Shown here in pieces: positions 6,228 through 6,770 of a stretch of 6,770 bases of DNA. A program made the translations under genes and the position numbers. A model generated the notes under the pieces. The model saw nothing but the letters and a program-made list of their open reading frames with translations, did not search any database and was not told the DNA's origin. Source of the stretch: Gemmatimonadaceae bacterium (lineage in GTDB: Bacteria; Gemmatimonadota; Gemmatimonadetes; Gemmatimonadales; Gemmatimonadaceae); assembly GCA_025356185.1 (NCBI GenBank), contig JANXUN010000566.1, positions 1-6,770 on the forward strand. Direction: 5' to 3'. How positions within the stretch are numbered: position 1 is the first letter of the stretch; each line of letters opens with the position of its first letter.

Positions 6228-6770
6228 AACTGCAAGTACGTGTCTCGATACCGCTCGTTGTGTTGCTGGTGCTGTCGTCGGTGGCCAGCGCCCAGTCATC
6301 TGCACGCGCTGCACTCGTGGCGCGCATCGACTCCATCGCGTCGGCACCAATCAAGAGCGCTGAAGTCGCGGGCATCGCCGTTGCCGTCGTGAAAGGGCGC
6401 GACACACTGCTCATGAAAGGTTACGGATTCGCCGATATCGAGAATCAACTGCCGGTCACGCCCCAAACAGTGTTTCGTATTGGCTCACTTACCAAGCAGT
6501 TCACATCGGCAGCCGTGATGCAGTTGGTCGAGAAACATGTTGTCAGCCTTGATGACAACATGAATAAGTACATCCCCGGTTTCTCGACGCACGGGCGCAC
6601 CATTCCCGTTCGCTATTTACTCAATCACACCTCGGGCATTCCAAGCTACACCGATATCGGCGCACCATTTGGCCGAGTGTCGCGCCAGGATCTGTCGCCT
6701 GATTCGTTGATTGCCATCGTTGCCGATGACTCGCTGCAGTTCGAGCCTGGAACGCAATTTTACTACAACA
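6224..6770 (+). CDS. Exported beta-lactamase-type serine hydrolase, N-terminal part (3' end cut by window)
   Basis: The frame runs from ATG 6224 to the window end (182 residues and one spare base), with no stop. Residues 1-23 are a signal peptide with a strong hydrophobic core and an ASA-QS cut site. Next comes the class C beta-lactamase / penicillin-binding fold: IAVAVVKGRDTLLMKGYGFAD (51-71), the catalytic SxxK as Ser88-Leu-Thr-Lys91 in FRIGSLTKQFTSAAV, LLNHTSGIPSY (132-142), and FEPGTQFYYN (173-182), whose Tyr180-x-Asn182 is the second catalytic motif. Both motifs visible so far are intact. Relatives include esterases, D-aminopeptidases and DD-carboxypeptidases, and this wording of motifs is typical of general serine hydrolases rather than true AmpC beta-lactamases, so antibiotic resistance should not be assumed. 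The ATG shares the ATGA overlap with the D-aminoacylase-like gene, tying the two in one operon. Whether it ends in the same beta domain as the gene at the left edge lies outside the window. Confidence 0.92.
   Translation, partial: MKLQVRVSIPLVVLLVLSSVASAQSSARAALVARIDSIASAPIKSAEVAGIAVAVVKGRDTLLMKGYGFADIENQLPVTPQTVFRIGSLTKQFTSAAVMQLVEKHVVSLDDNMNKYIPGFSTHGRTIPVRYLLNHTSGIPSYTDIGAPFGRVSRQDLSPDSLIAIVADDSLQFEPGTQFYYN

Noticed and set aside
6224..6770. Beta-lactamase resistance gene
   Set aside because: The motifs fit the broad serine hydrolase family of esterases and peptidases, and the KTG-like motif is outside the window, so resistance is not supported.
1..6770. CRISPR array, tRNA/rRNA, insertion sequence, toxin-antitoxin or phage-defence system
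   Set aside because: No regularly spaced repeats, RNA-gene signature, transposase or defence-type domain is visible on either strand; nearly all bases are taken up by the six hydrolase genes.

Overview
The window is GC-rich bacterial DNA with six genes, all on the + strand and packed almost without gaps. The two edge genes are cut by the window. Every gene encodes a hydrolase, and nearly all are exported or likely exported. The gene style suggests a Gram-negative soil or freshwater bacterium such as a member of Gemmatimonadota (Acidobacteriota is possible): DUF3471-tailed serine hydrolases, a Tat-exported M19 dipeptidase-like protein, a D-aminoacylase with an extra C-terminal beta-rich domain, and start codons with little Shine-Dalgarno signal. 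This taxonomic guess is inference from protein flavour only; no marker gene is present.

Layout. 1-297: the last 98 codons of a beta-lactamase-type serine hydrolase (its C-terminal beta domain). 310-1482: a Tat-signal M19 (membrane/renal dipeptidase) homologue that lacks several classical zinc ligands. 1479-2723: an intact cytoplasmic M20 amidohydrolase overlapping the previous stop by 4 nt. 2724-2840: a short spacer with a small repeated motif and the best ribosome binding site in the window. 2841-4181: an exported alpha/beta hydrolase with an N-terminal beta domain. 4182-4283: a spacer with a small inverted repeat. 4284-6227: an exported D-aminoacylase-family amidohydrolase with an unassigned C-terminal extension. 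6224-6770: the N-terminal part of a second exported beta-lactamase-type serine hydrolase, overlapping the previous stop by 4 nt (ATGA).

How they may work together (inference). The enzymes fall in families that act on peptide, amide or ester bonds, several known for D-amino-acid or N-acyl-amino-acid substrates: serine hydrolases related to D-aminopeptidases and DD-peptidases, M19 dipeptidases tolerant of D-residues, and D-aminoacylases. A plausible reading is periplasmic breakdown of modified or D-residue-containing peptides or N-acyl amino acids, followed by cytoplasmic deacylation by the M20 enzyme. There is no transporter, regulator or mobile element in the window, and no sign of CRISPR, defence or RNA genes. 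I see a coherent but fairly ordinary catabolic cluster. The features most worth checking are the changed metal sites in the M19 and D-aminoacylase homologues and the C-terminal extension of the latter.
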